Shown: positions 9,772-17,139 of the stretch, piece after piece | Layout: each line of letters begins with the position of its first letter | Numbering within the stretch: position 1 is the stretch's first letter | Origin: an uncultured Clostridia bacterium | GTDB taxonomy: Bacteria; Bacillota; Clostridia; Oscillospirales; CAG-382 | Assembly: GCA_947627335.1 (NCBI GenBank) | Contig: CANQVQ010000020.1 | Span: 1 to 20,301 of the forward strand | Direction of reading: 5' to 3' | DNA: 20,301 bases | Translations under genes and position numbers: made by a program | Notes under the pieces: model-generated | What the model was told of the DNA's origin: nothing | Seen by the model: the letters and a program-made list of their open reading frames with translations, nothing else | The model's database searches: none

Positions 9772-10374
9772 ATGGAAAAGACACGCAAGAAAACCTGGAC
9801 GCCCCGCGCCATCGCGATGACGGCGATGCTCGGCGCGGTGGCGGCGGTGCTGATGCTGCTGGAGTTCCCGCTCCCGTTTGTCATCCCGTCGTTCATCAAA
9901 ATGGACTTTTCGGAGCTTCCCGCGCTTATCGCGTCGTTCGCGATCGGTCCGACGAGCGGGGTGGCGGTCTGCCTGATTAAGAATCTGATTAATCTGATTA
10001 CGTCCACCTCCGGCGGCGTCGGGGAGCTTTGCAATTTCCTGCTCGGCTGCGCGTTCGTCCTGCCGGCGGGACTGCTCTACCGATACAAAAAGACCCGCTC
10101 CGGCGCCCTGCTCGGGAGCCTTACCGGTGCGGCGGCGATGGCGGTCTGCAGCTTCCCGCTGAACCTATACCTGATCTATCCGGTGTATGAAAGGTTTATG
10201 CGGATCGACCAGATCCTTGCGGCGTATCAGGCGCTGCTGCCGTCGATGGATTCGCTCTGGAAGTGCCTGCTGGTGTTCAATCTGCCGTTTACGCTGGCAA
10301 AGGGGTTGATCGCCGCACTGCTCACCTTTCTGGTGTATAAACCGCTTTCGCGATTCATCAAAGGTTCCGCCTGA
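9772..10374 (+). CDS. ribU: Riboflavin ECF transporter, substrate-binding S component (RibU type)
   Basis: This is a 200-residue, very hydrophobic protein with about six membrane helices. Family hallmarks are the KMDFSELPALIASFAIGPTSG segment (around residues 43-63), KNLINLI, and GELCNFLLG (around 83-91), as in RibU/YpaA proteins. It would bind riboflavin in the membrane and work with a shared ECF energising module (two ATPases and a T protein) not present in this window. The ATG at 9772 is after the terminator and has AAAGGA 12 bases upstream; an in-frame ATG at 9664 lies inside the riboswitch and is not credible. Regulation by the FMN riboswitch strongly supports the substrate. Confidence 0.93.
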   Translation: MEKTRKKTWTPRAIAMTAMLGAVAAVLMLLEFPLPFVIPSFIKMDFSELPALIASFAIGPTSGVAVCLIKNLINLITSTSGGVGELCNFLLGCAFVLPAGLLYRYKKTRSGALLGSLTGAAAMAVCSFPLNLYLIYPVYERFMRIDQILAAYQALLPSMDSLWKCLLVFNLPFTLAKGLIAALLTFLVYKPLSRFIKGSA

Positions 10375-10378
10375 CGTC

Positions 10379-10407
10379 TTGACAGAATCGCATTTTTCTG
10401 GTATACT
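10379..10407 (+). promoter_or_regulatory. Sigma-A promoter for the glycosidase-like lipoprotein gene
   Basis: TTGACA (10379-10384), a 17-base spacer and TATACT (10402-10407) start four bases after the ribU stop. It gives a leader of about 35 bases to the lipoprotein gene, making that gene independent of the riboswitch. Confidence 0.87.
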
Positions 10408-10447
10408 TGCAAAAAAGAGGCATCTTGCACGAAAGGATCTTTTTCCC

Positions 10448-13045
10448 ATGAAATTCAACCGATGGACCCGATTGCTGGTACTTGCCCTCGCGGCGGCGCT
10501 GACCGCGCCGCTTCTCGCGTCCTGCGGCAAGGACGGGGAGGACCTCTCCGACAGTTCGCAGACGGAAAGCGGGAACGCCGAGGACGCGCTCACCGTGCAG
10601 ATCGGTGAACAGACCTACCCGGTGCAGGCGGTCAACCAGCCGGTCGGCGACGCGGGCGTCTATCTCTATGACCACACCTTCGGGGATTACGCCGACGCCC
10701 CGGACGGGGACTTCACCGACGTCGTGACGGCGAGCGAGATCGTCCTGCAGGTCGGCGAACCGGGGACGCCTGCGCTGCTGCCGAACGGCGGATTCGTCGT
10801 GCGGTTCTACAAGACCGAGCTGCCCGCGGATACGGCGGTCGGCACGAAGGTTTCCTGTGCGCAGGAATTTGACGACCTCCTGCCGGGCTTCGGCGTGCGG
10901 ATCGGGGGCGTTTCGATCGAGATCGGGTACCGCAATATCCCGCCGACGACCGAAATGACCGGCTTCCTGTTCGACGAGGGCTGGTATGCTTCGACGACCT
11001 GCACGACCCCCGCATTCACGGAGTACGCGGTGCAGGACGGCAAGGTGACGGCGGTCAACCCGTCCGGCGCGGAAACGTCCGGCAGCACGGCGATCCCGGA
11101 CGACGGGTTCGTGCTGTCCGTGGCACGCGGCGGTCTGCTGGAGCGCCAGCTCGCGGACGTGCAGGTCGGCGACGCGGTCGAACTGACCGAGGACGACCCG
11201 CTCTACGCGGTTTCCCGCTATGTGATCGCCGGGCGCGACCGCTCCCGACCGTCGACCGGGCTTGTCGTGGATACGAAGGACCGCACGCCGGTCGGCACCG
11301 GGCTGACCGAGGTGGTCGTGGATGAAAACGGCGTCGTTACGAAGGTCGTGACGGATTCCATCGGCGAAGCGCTGGTGCCGGAGGGCGGCTTCATCATTTC
11401 CGCAGCCGGCGACATGATCCCCATGCTTGCCCGCCGTGCGGCGGAAGGCGACCGCGTGGTGCTCGGCGGTTCGACGCTGTACCTGATCTCCACCCCGGAG
11501 AGCGTCGTCTCCCGCGCCAAGACCGAGCTGGAATCCCTCCGCGAAGTCTACGAGCAGGACGCGTCGTCGCTCGTCCATATCGACTTCCGTGCGGCGGACG
11601 CGTCGCTCAACGCGCTGGAAGCGGCGCTGGAGCCGACGGAGGACACGAAAACCCGTGTCGAGCGCTATCGCTCCATCCCGCAGCTGTTGAAGGACTGTCG
11701 GGACGCGGTGGTGCCGAGCCTGACCCTGCAAAACCGTGCGGCGTGGGTCACGGTCGGCGAACTGGACCCGAACACCGATACGTTCCTGCTCCATTACCGC
11801 AGCGAGGCGGACGTCCGGCACGCCGTTCGGTACGCGAAGCGCGTCGGCTTCAACACGGTCATCATCGACAATATGTTCGGCAGCTACGCCGCCTACCCGT
11901 CCAAGGTGCCGGGCGTCGTCCAACTGGACGAACTGAAGGACTTCGACGTGGTGCAGGCGTTCTCGGACGCTTGCCGGGACGAGGGTCTGCGTTTTGTCGT
12001 CATGGTTTGCGGGCTTGCCTCCATCGTCAGCACGCACACCTACCCCGAGGACCACTACAGCAACCTGATGAAGGACAGTTTCCTGATCTCCAACCACGGA
12101 AACGTTGCGGATTCCGGCAAGACCAGCTCGCTCGACCCCTCGCGGGAGGAAGTGCGGGAATTCCAGTGCGCCATCGTCAAGGAGCTTGCGGAGAATTACG
12201 ACCTCGACGGCATTCAGGTGGACTATATCCGCTACCCCCTGCCGATCTACTATCAGGAAGCGAACTACGAGGACTTCGGCTACCAAAGCCCCGCGTCGGA
12301 GGCGTTCCAACAGGAGCACGGGGTGGACCCGGCGACGCTGTCCATTTCGGACCCCCTCTGGGCGGACTGGTGCGCCGCCCGTCGGGACGTGATCACCGGC
12401 TACGCCCGTCAGCTTGCAGAGACGGTCAAGAGCGTCGATCCGTCGTTGGAGATCACGTTCACCTGCTTCGCGGACTATAACGACCGCCAGCTTTACGTCT
12501 ATCAGGACGTCGAAAAGTGGGCGGAAGAAGGCTTTACGGACGGGATCTACCCGATGATCTACGCCGAAACGACGGAAAGCCAGGCGCACTACGCCGAGGA
12601 GATCTCCCCGGTCGCGGAAAACACGCATTTGATGCTGGGCGTGGGGCTGTACGTCAAGGCGACCCACCAATCGATCACCGAGCAGCTCTATATGCCGTAC
12701 GAGTACCTCGCGGACGGGGTGGCGCTGTTCACACTGCGCTACGTTTCCATCTGCGGCTACGACGAGACTGTCTGCCGCTCGTTCCGCCTGCCTGCCGCGA
12801 CCGCGAGAATGGGCGAGGAGACGGTGAAGGGGTGCGTCGCGTTCCTCGCGGACCGTGCGGACGCGCTGGCGTACCTGTACGCGGACGAAGCGGGGCTGCC
12901 CGCGCTGGCGGAGGCGCTCCGTGCGCTGGATTCGCCGGACGCGGAAGCAATCCGTGCGGCGGTCGAAGGAAATCTGCCGTCCGACGAAACGCTGCGTGCG
13001 GCGGTCGAAAAGGACCTCGCCTACGCCCTGCGGTTCCTCGATTGA
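10448..13045 (+). CDS. Lipoprotein with GHL10-like glycosyl hydrolase domain
   Basis: This is an 865-residue predicted lipoprotein. Residues 1-25 are a signal peptide ending in the lipobox LASC, with C26 as the lipidated cysteine, so it sits on the outer face of the membrane. A Ser/Glu/Asp-rich linker follows. Residues about 40-335 hold three related units, each with a P-x-x-GF-hydrophobic turn (LPNGGF at 111, IPDDGF at 216, VPEGGF at 310) and, shortly after, a VGT/VGD/EGD turn. Residues 336-425 look helical. The catalytic-type domain spans about 432-760: AWVTV, a GFNTVIIDNMFG strand, and the signature DGIQVDYIRYP at 587-597, typical of GHL10/DUF187-like TIM barrels (YngK relatives). The substrate is unknown; a glycan of the envelope or environment is inferred. 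The ATG has GAAAGGA upstream. It is probably co-transcribed with the next gene. Confidence 0.82.
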   Translation: MKFNRWTRLLVLALAAALTAPLLASCGKDGEDLSDSSQTESGNAEDALTVQIGEQTYPVQAVNQPVGDAGVYLYDHTFGDYADAPDGDFTDVVTASEIVLQVGEPGTPALLPNGGFVVRFYKTELPADTAVGTKVSCAQEFDDLLPGFGVRIGGVSIEIGYRNIPPTTEMTGFLFDEGWYASTTCTTPAFTEYAVQDGKVTAVNPSGAETSGSTAIPDDGFVLSVARGGLLERQLADVQVGDAVELTEDDPLYAVSRYVIAGRDRSRPSTGLVVDTKDRTPVGTGLTEVVVDENGVVTKVVTDSIGEALVPEGGFIISAAGDMIPMLARRAAEGDRVVLGGSTLYLISTPESVVSRAKTELESLREVYEQDASSLVHIDFRAADASLNALEAALEPTEDTKTRVERYRSIPQLLKDCRDAVVPSLTLQNRAAWVTVGELDPNTDTFLLHYRSEADVRHAVRYAKRVGFNTVIIDNMFGSYAAYPSKVPGVVQLDELKDFDVVQAFSDACRDEGLRFVVMVCGLASIVSTHTYPEDHYSNLMKDSFLISNHGNVADSGKTSSLDPSREEVREFQCAIVKELAENYDLDGIQVDYIRYPLPIYYQEANYEDFGYQSPASEAFQQEHGVDPATLSISDPLWADWCAARRDVITGYARQLAETVKSVDPSLEITFTCFADYNDRQLYVYQDVEKWAEEGFTDGIYPMIYAETTESQAHYAEEISPVAENTHLMLGVGLYVKATHQSITEQLYMPYEYLADGVALFTLRYVSICGYDETVCRSFRLPAATARMGEETVKGCVAFLADRADALAYLYADEAGLPALAEALRALDSPDAEAIRAAVEGNLPSDETLRAAVEKDLAYALRFLD

Positions 13046-13055
13046 AAGCGGGGAA

Positions 13056-14033
13056 ATGGACGTGAGCCTTCCACGCATCGTTTTCCTCGAGCGGGACACC
13101 GTGACCGCCGGGGATATGGACTTCTCCGGGATCGAATCGCTCGGGGAAGTGACCTACTGTGGCAACGGGAATACCGACTGGGCGCCGGGCGAATTTCCCG
13201 CCCCGCTCCGGGACGCGGAGATCCTGATCCTCAACAAGACGAAGATCACGCGTTCCTTCCTCGCCGAATGCCCGTCCTTGCGGTGCGTCTGCCTGCTCGC
13301 GACCGGGTATAACAACATCGACCCGGACGCCGTGCGGGAACGCGGGGTCGCGGTCTGCAACGTGCCGGGCTACTCGACGGACGCGGTCGCGCAGCTGACC
13401 TTCGGGCTGCTGCTGCAGTTGGCGGGGTCGCTCCCGCAGTACGAAGCGTCCGTGCGGGAGGGGATCTGGTGCGCGTCGTCGCGGTATACCTACCTGTCCT
13501 GGCCGATCACCGAACTTGCGGGAAAGACGCTCGGCGTCGTCGGCTACGGCGCGATCGGTCGCAAGGTCGCGCAGATCGGGAACGCGTTCGGAATGCGCGT
13601 CCTCGCGCACACGCGGACAGTCCCGGCGAACGCGGCGGACGTGACGTTCTGCTCGCTGGAGGACCTGCTGCGGCAGGCGGACGTGCTGACGCTGCATTGC
13701 CCGCTGACCCCGCAGACGCAGGGTTTGATCGGAAAAGAGCGGCTCGCGCTGATGAAACCGACCGCTTTCCTGATCAACACCTCGCGGGGCGGCGTCGTCG
13801 AGGAGCAGGCGCTGGCGGACGCGCTCAATTCCGGGCGGCTCGCCGGTGCGGGCATCGACGTGCTGGAGACCGAGCCGATGCCGCGTGACTGCCCGTATCG
13901 GACGGCGAAGAACTGTCTGGTCACGCCGCACGTCGCGTGGGCGGCGCGCGAGTCCCGCGCACGGCTGCTGGGCGAGGTGGAGCGGAATATCCGCGCCTTC
14001 CTGTCCGGCGAACCGCGCAACCGCGTGCTTTGA
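13056..14033 (+). CDS. D-2-hydroxyacid dehydrogenase, glycerate dehydrogenase/hydroxypyruvate reductase type
   Basis: This is a 325-residue D-isomer-specific 2-hydroxyacid dehydrogenase. The nucleotide-binding GYGAIG is at 163-168. The catalytic triad is R244 (NTSRGG), E273 (ETEP) and H292 (TPHVAW). The substrate-side block ATGYNNIDPDAVRERG at about 82-97 and the VPGYSTDAVAQ segment are closest to glycerate dehydrogenases that interconvert hydroxypyruvate and D-glycerate. After the second strand (RVLAHTR) the acidic residue that normally favours NAD is absent, so NADP use is possible. It starts ten bases after the lipoprotein gene. The ATG has only a weak site (GAAAG); a GTG two codons later with GGGGA seven bases upstream is an alternative start. 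The exact substrate is uncertain. Confidence 0.88.
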   Translation: MDVSLPRIVFLERDTVTAGDMDFSGIESLGEVTYCGNGNTDWAPGEFPAPLRDAEILILNKTKITRSFLAECPSLRCVCLLATGYNNIDPDAVRERGVAVCNVPGYSTDAVAQLTFGLLLQLAGSLPQYEASVREGIWCASSRYTYLSWPITELAGKTLGVVGYGAIGRKVAQIGNAFGMRVLAHTRTVPANAADVTFCSLEDLLRQADVLTLHCPLTPQTQGLIGKERLALMKPTAFLINTSRGGVVEEQALADALNSGRLAGAGIDVLETEPMPRDCPYRTAKNCLVTPHVAWAARESRARLLGEVERNIRAFLSGEPRNRVL

Positions 14034-14070
14034 ACGGGCGAAAATCGAACATCTTTTTCGGCAAAGAAAA

Positions 14071-14104
14071 GGGGCTGCCCGATGCGGCAGTCCCCGTTTT
14101 TTTT
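14071..14104. terminator. Two-way intrinsic terminator between the dehydrogenase and XRE genes
   Basis: GGGGCTGCC (14071-14079) pairs with GGCAG-T-CCCC (14086-14095) with one bulged T and a six-base loop, followed by G and eight T. On the minus strand the same hairpin is followed by TTTTCTTT. It can therefore end the rightward dehydrogenase transcript and the leftward XRE transcript. Confidence 0.88.
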
Positions 14105-14110
14105 GCTTTT

Positions 14111-14335
14111 TTATCCGTTTGCGCGGGAGCCCGGCTCGTCGGAAAGCCCGAGGATATAGTCGGTGGTAACGCGGTAAAAGAGCGCAAGGCGAATCAGCAC
14201 GTCGGTGGGGATGTCCCGTTTCCCCAACTCGTAGGCGCTGTACGCCTGCTGGGAGCAGTGCAGGAATTGTGCGAGCTGTTTCTGCGTCAGGTCATGGTCC
14301 TCCCGCAGATCGCGGATCCGCCGGTATTCGGTCAT
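14111..14335 (-). CDS. XRE-family helix-turn-helix transcriptional regulator
   Basis: This 74-residue protein is almost entirely one Cro/CI-type DNA-binding domain: IRDLREDHDLTQKQLAQFLHC with the helix-turn-helix at about residues 17-36 (TQKQLAQFLHCSQQAYSAYE), then GKRDIPTDVLIRLALFYRVTTDYILGLSD. Such short regulators are common in Clostridia. The start is the ATG at 14335, with AAGGGGG just upstream; the frame extends 19 codons further but with no better site. It diverges from an unrecognised membrane-protein gene, and two matching palindromes lie between them, so it probably represses both itself and its neighbour. No ligand-sensing or dimerisation domain is seen beyond the HTH fold. Confidence 0.9.
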   Translation of the reverse strand: MTEYRRIRDLREDHDLTQKQLAQFLHCSQQAYSAYELGKRDIPTDVLIRLALFYRVTTDYILGLSDEPGSRANG

Positions 14336-14354
14336 ACTTGCCCCCTTTTCGGAT

Positions 14355-14384
14355 AGTATATCATGTCTCAAAAAGAGTATACAA
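14355..14384 (-). promoter_or_regulatory. Possible promoter of the XRE gene
   Basis: On the minus strand TTGTAT (14379-14384), an 18-base spacer and TATACT (14355-14360) form a moderate promoter. The -10 is good and the -35 weak. The -35 lies against operator copy 1, which fits autorepression. Confidence 0.45.
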
Positions 14385-14385
14385 C

Positions 14386-14401
14386 ACAACAAAATGTGGT
14401 A
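14386..14401. promoter_or_regulatory. Predicted XRE operator, copy 1
   Basis: ACAACAAAATGTGGTA is an imperfect palindrome: arms ACAACA and TGTGGT around three bases, one mismatch. It ends just before the -35 of the rightward promoter and adjoins the possible XRE -35. A further half-site ACAACA overlaps its left edge at 14381-14386. Confidence 0.6.
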
Positions 14402-14430
14402 TTGACAAGTACAACAATTTGTGGTACAAT
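14402..14430 (+). promoter_or_regulatory. Sigma-A promoter of the membrane-protein gene
   Basis: TTGACA (14402-14407), a 17-base spacer and TACAAT (14425-14430) form a near-consensus promoter. Transcription would start near 14437, about 17 bases before the gene. Operator copy 2 fills the spacer. Confidence 0.88.
14411..14426. promoter_or_regulatory. Predicted XRE operator, copy 2
   Basis: ACAACAATTTGTGGTA repeats copy 1 with 14 of 16 bases identical and the same single arm mismatch. It lies inside the promoter spacer, 25 bases downstream of copy 1, so a bound repressor would block RNA polymerase directly. Confidence 0.62.
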
Positions 14431-14453
14431 AAGAGAAAAAAGGGTGAATTCAA

Positions 14454-15110
14454 ATGAAATTGAAGGAAAAACAGTATTTTCAGCTAAAAGTGCAGGGTTC
14501 TTTGAAGTGGTCGTCTACCGTGTTTGGCATCGTCAATATTGTGATTGGGAGTTTTGTGTTATTCCTGTCTGTATCCCGCCGTAGCGTTATTCCCGCTCTT
14601 TTCCTTTTCGGCGCCTTTTTTCTGACTGTCGGCATTTTGATTCTGGCGATTCGGAAATGGGGACTTTCCCTTGCGGGGACCATAGGTGTGCTCCTCATTC
14701 TTGTGGTGGCTCTTTACTTTTCCGTTCAAAGTTTTCAGGAATTTTCCCAAATCAGGCAAAACTATGATGAAACACAACAGGCGTATTTACAGGCGATAGA
14801 ACAGGAACAGGAACAGGAACAGGAGAAAACCGAAACCGTATCGTCTACGTCCGCTTCAAACAGCGGAAGCACTTCCTCTTTTGTTTCCGGCACGCCTGAA
14901 ATCACATATCGCATAGAAAATCTGGAATATCAGATGGAGGAATATGAAGAGAAAGCGGATGACGCCTTTGACGATGGTTTACAGCTTGTAGTGTGCGCAG
15001 TCGTTTCCTTAGGGGCGGCGATTTTGGGATGCAAGGCGACGAGCGACTTGAACAAGTGCCATAAGATGTATTTGCTCGAATTGGAAAAAGAACTGGGCGA
15101 AAGTGCTTAG
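14454..15110 (+). CDS. Unrecognised membrane protein with coiled, Glu/Gln-rich repeat
   Basis: I do not recognise this 218-residue protein. It has three predicted membrane helices near residues 20-40, 46-66 and 70-92, then a hydrophilic stretch of about 80 residues, and a fourth helix near 177-197. The hydrophilic part contains an EQEQEQEQE run encoded by a hexanucleotide repeat, a Ser/Thr-rich linker and a likely coiled coil (YRIENLEYQMEEYEEKADDAF). A short charged C-terminus follows. The DNA is clearly richer in A and T than all neighbours, and codon use differs, suggesting later acquisition. An AAAGGGTGA site precedes the ATG. Its promoter carries operators for the divergent XRE regulator, so it is probably kept repressed until a signal appears. 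The function is unknown. Confidence 0.85.
   Translation: MKLKEKQYFQLKVQGSLKWSSTVFGIVNIVIGSFVLFLSVSRRSVIPALFLFGAFFLTVGILILAIRKWGLSLAGTIGVLLILVVALYFSVQSFQEFSQIRQNYDETQQAYLQAIEQEQEQEQEKTETVSSTSASNSGSTSSFVSGTPEITYRIENLEYQMEEYEEKADDAFDDGLQLVVCAVVSLGAAILGCKATSDLNKCHKMYLLELEKELGESA
14799..14822 (+). repeat. Four-copy hexanucleotide tandem repeat (GAACAG)
   Basis: Four exact GAACAG units lie in frame in the membrane-protein gene and encode Glu-Gln pairs. Because the unit is six bases, copy changes would lengthen or shorten the protein by two residues without a frameshift. Confidence 0.9.
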
Positions 15111-15145
15111 AAACGCGTTTTCGGAAAGAGATTTCTAAAAACGAA

Positions 15146-15185
15146 CGTTGCCGCGAAAGGAAAACCCTTCGCGGCAACGCTTTTT
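15146..15185. terminator. Two-way intrinsic terminator after the membrane-protein gene
   Basis: CGTTGCCGCGAA (15146-15157) and TTCGCGGCAACG (15168-15179) form a perfect 12-pair stem with a ten-base loop, followed by C and five T. On the minus strand the hairpin is followed by TTCGTTTTT, so it can also end the leftward proS unit. Confidence 0.93.
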
Positions 15186-15221
15186 ATACGGATTTTACGA
15201 TCGACAGCCGGTGCGCTTCTT

Positions 15222-15551
15222 TTACAAAAGGGCAAACCCGACGAGCAGGGCGCCTGACAGCACAATGCGTATGATGTGATGCAGGATGTGCAGTTGCCCG
15301 CTCTTGACCCCGTTCGCGAGTGCGGCGGCGCAGATCGCCGTGCAGCCGGGCAGGGCGACAAAGAAATCAAACCGCCAGCCGACGCCGTTGCAAAGCACCG
15401 CCGCGAGCAAAAGCAGGGCGCCGGCAAGCATGACCCACGCCGGGAACGACGTTTTTTTGTCCCAAATCTGGCTAATCGCGGCACTCCTAATCGCGGCGAT
15501 CGCGGACAGAATGCCGAACAAAGCGCTCACGATACAGAGAAAAATCTGCAT
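15222..15551 (-). CDS. Small unrecognised membrane protein
   Basis: This 109-residue, mostly hydrophobic protein has about three membrane helices (residues 3-27, 36-60 and a C-terminal pair of hydrophobic stretches around 64-80 and 92-109). I do not recognise a family. The ATG has a good AGGTGG site six bases upstream, and the gene lies 57 bases downstream of proS on the same strand, with a terminator after it, which supports it being real. It is probably co-transcribed with proS, but no functional link is evident. Confidence 0.65.
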   Translation of the reverse strand: MQIFLCIVSALFGILSAIAAIRSAAISQIWDKKTSFPAWVMLAGALLLLAAVLCNGVGWRFDFFVALPGCTAICAAALANGVKSGQLHILHHIIRIVLSGALLVGFALL

Positions 15552-15608
15552 TTTTCCACCTGCTTTCCGATCGGTCGATGAATTCCTGCGCCTGCGGGAC
15601 GGGGTCGA

Positions 15609-17048
15609 TCAATACTGCCGACCCCAGACGAGCATATGTTTCGCGGGGCGACCGCAGCAGACGCAGACGGGGGAGAGCTGCTCCTCCTCGAACGGGATAC
15701 AGCGGGATTTCACGCCGCCGGTCGCGTCCTTGACCTTCTCCTCGCAAGCCGCGTCTCCGCACCACATCGCCTTGATGAATCCGGGGTGGTTCGCCGCATG
15801 GTCGAGAAATTCGTCGAACGTGGTCGCCGTGAAGGTCTTTGCGGCGAGATTCTTCCGCACCCGCTCCACCAGCGCTTGGTGTACGCCGTCCAGCGCCTCC
15901 CGCACGGAAGCGGCGAGACCGTCGAGCGATACGACCGTTTTTTCGCCGGTCGCACGGGACACCAGCACGCAGGAACCGTTCTGGATGTCGCGTGGACCGA
16001 GTTCCAGCCGGACCGGCACGCCCTTCATCTCGTACTCGGCGAACTTCCAGCCGGGGGAGTTGTCCGATTCGTCTACCTTGACGCGCAGACCCGCCGCACG
16101 GAGCGCGTCCGCGACCTCCCGCGCCTTCTCCAGAACGCCCTCCTTGTGCATCTGCACCGGAATGATCGCGACCTGGATCGGCGCGACCTTCGGCGGCAGG
16201 ATCAGCCCGTTGTCGTCGCCGTGGGTCATGATGATCGCCCCGATCATGCGGGTGGAAACGCCCCACGAGGTCTGGTGCGGATAGCGGATCGTGTTGTCCT
16301 TATCGGTAAACGTGATGTCGAACGCACGGGCGAACCCGTCGCCGAAATAGTGGGACGTCCCGCCTTGCAGGGCGACGCCGTTGTGCATCATCGGTTCGAT
16401 CGTGTAGGTCTCCACGGCGCCGGCGAACTTTTCCTTTTCGGTCTTGCGCCCGGTGACGGCGGGAATGGCGAGGGTCTCGAGGTAGAAATCCTCGTAGACC
16501 TTCAGCATCCGCAGGACTTCCTCGCGTGCCTCCTCCTCGGTCGCGTGCATCGTATGCCCCTCCTGCCAGAGGAATTCGGAGGTGCGCAGGAACGGACGGG
16601 TGGTCTTTTCCCAGCGGACGACGTTGACCCATTGGTTGTAGAGCTTGGGCAGGTCGCGGTAGGAATGAATGATACTGCGGAAATGCTCGCAGAAAAGCGT
16701 TTCCGAGGTCGGACGGACGGCGAGCCGCTCCGCAAGCTGGTTTCCGCCGCCGAACGTGACCCACGCGCACTCCGGCGCGAAGCCTTCGACGTGGTCCTTT
16801 TCCTTTTGCAGAAGGCTTTCCGGAATGAACAGCGGCATATACACGTTTTCGTGACCGAGCGCCTTGAAGCGTTCGTCGAGGTCTTTTTGGATGTTCTCCC
16901 AGATCGCGTAGCCGTAGGGACGAATGATCATACAGCCCTTCACGCCGGAGTAGTCCGCCAGTTCCGCTTTGCGGACGACGTCGGTATACCATTGGGCAAA
17001 ATCAACGTCCATGGAGGTGATGGATTCAACCAGTTTCTTTTCTGCCAT
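15609..17048 (-). CDS. proS: Prolyl-tRNA synthetase, type 3 (archaeal/eukaryotic-like)
   Basis: This is a complete 479-residue class II synthetase that charges tRNA-Pro. Visible marks are RPTSET at about 112-117, motif 2 around 143-168 (VRWEKTTRPFLRTSEFLWQEGHT), and motif 3 with GVSTRMIGAIIMTHGDDNGLILPP. The anticodon-binding domain follows. The C-terminal zinc-binding region has WCGD-C and CVCC clusters, and the protein ends in the tyrosine typical of this type. It lacks the editing insertion of the longer bacterial type. The start is the ATG at 17048 with AAAGGG about ten bases upstream; the frame extends 40 codons further but through the promoter region. Confidence 0.97.
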   Translation of the reverse strand: MAEKKLVESITSMDVDFAQWYTDVVRKAELADYSGVKGCMIIRPYGYAIWENIQKDLDERFKALGHENVYMPLFIPESLLQKEKDHVEGFAPECAWVTFGGGNQLAERLAVRPTSETLFCEHFRSIIHSYRDLPKLYNQWVNVVRWEKTTRPFLRTSEFLWQEGHTMHATEEEAREEVLRMLKVYEDFYLETLAIPAVTGRKTEKEKFAGAVETYTIEPMMHNGVALQGGTSHYFGDGFARAFDITFTDKDNTIRYPHQTSWGVSTRMIGAIIMTHGDDNGLILPPKVAPIQVAIIPVQMHKEGVLEKAREVADALRAAGLRVKVDESDNSPGWKFAEYEMKGVPVRLELGPRDIQNGSCVLVSRATGEKTVVSLDGLAASVREALDGVHQALVERVRKNLAAKTFTATTFDEFLDHAANHPGFIKAMWCGDAACEEKVKDATGGVKSRCIPFEEEQLSPVCVCCGRPAKHMLVWGRQY

Positions 17049-17099
17049 CGAACAGGACCCTTTCTTTTTGAAAAAAATCAACTTTTTACGGAGAATGTC

Positions 17100-17128
17100 T
17101 TGCAAATTCCGAAAAAATTTAGTATAAT
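17100..17128 (+). promoter_or_regulatory. Promoter of the DUF1854-ABC exporter genes
   Basis: TTGCAA (17100-17105), a 17-base spacer and TATAAT (17123-17128) form a good promoter with a predicted start near 17135, about 60 bases before the DUF1854 gene. It is interleaved with the leftward proS promoter. Confidence 0.75.
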
Positions 17129-17139
17129 ATGCAGACATC

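Noticed and set aside
10358..13931. A 913-codon minus-strand frame and a 400-codon frame opposite the lipoprotein and dehydrogenase genes
   Set aside because: The plus-strand proteins have a lipobox, catalytic motifs and promoter; the antisense frames have none.
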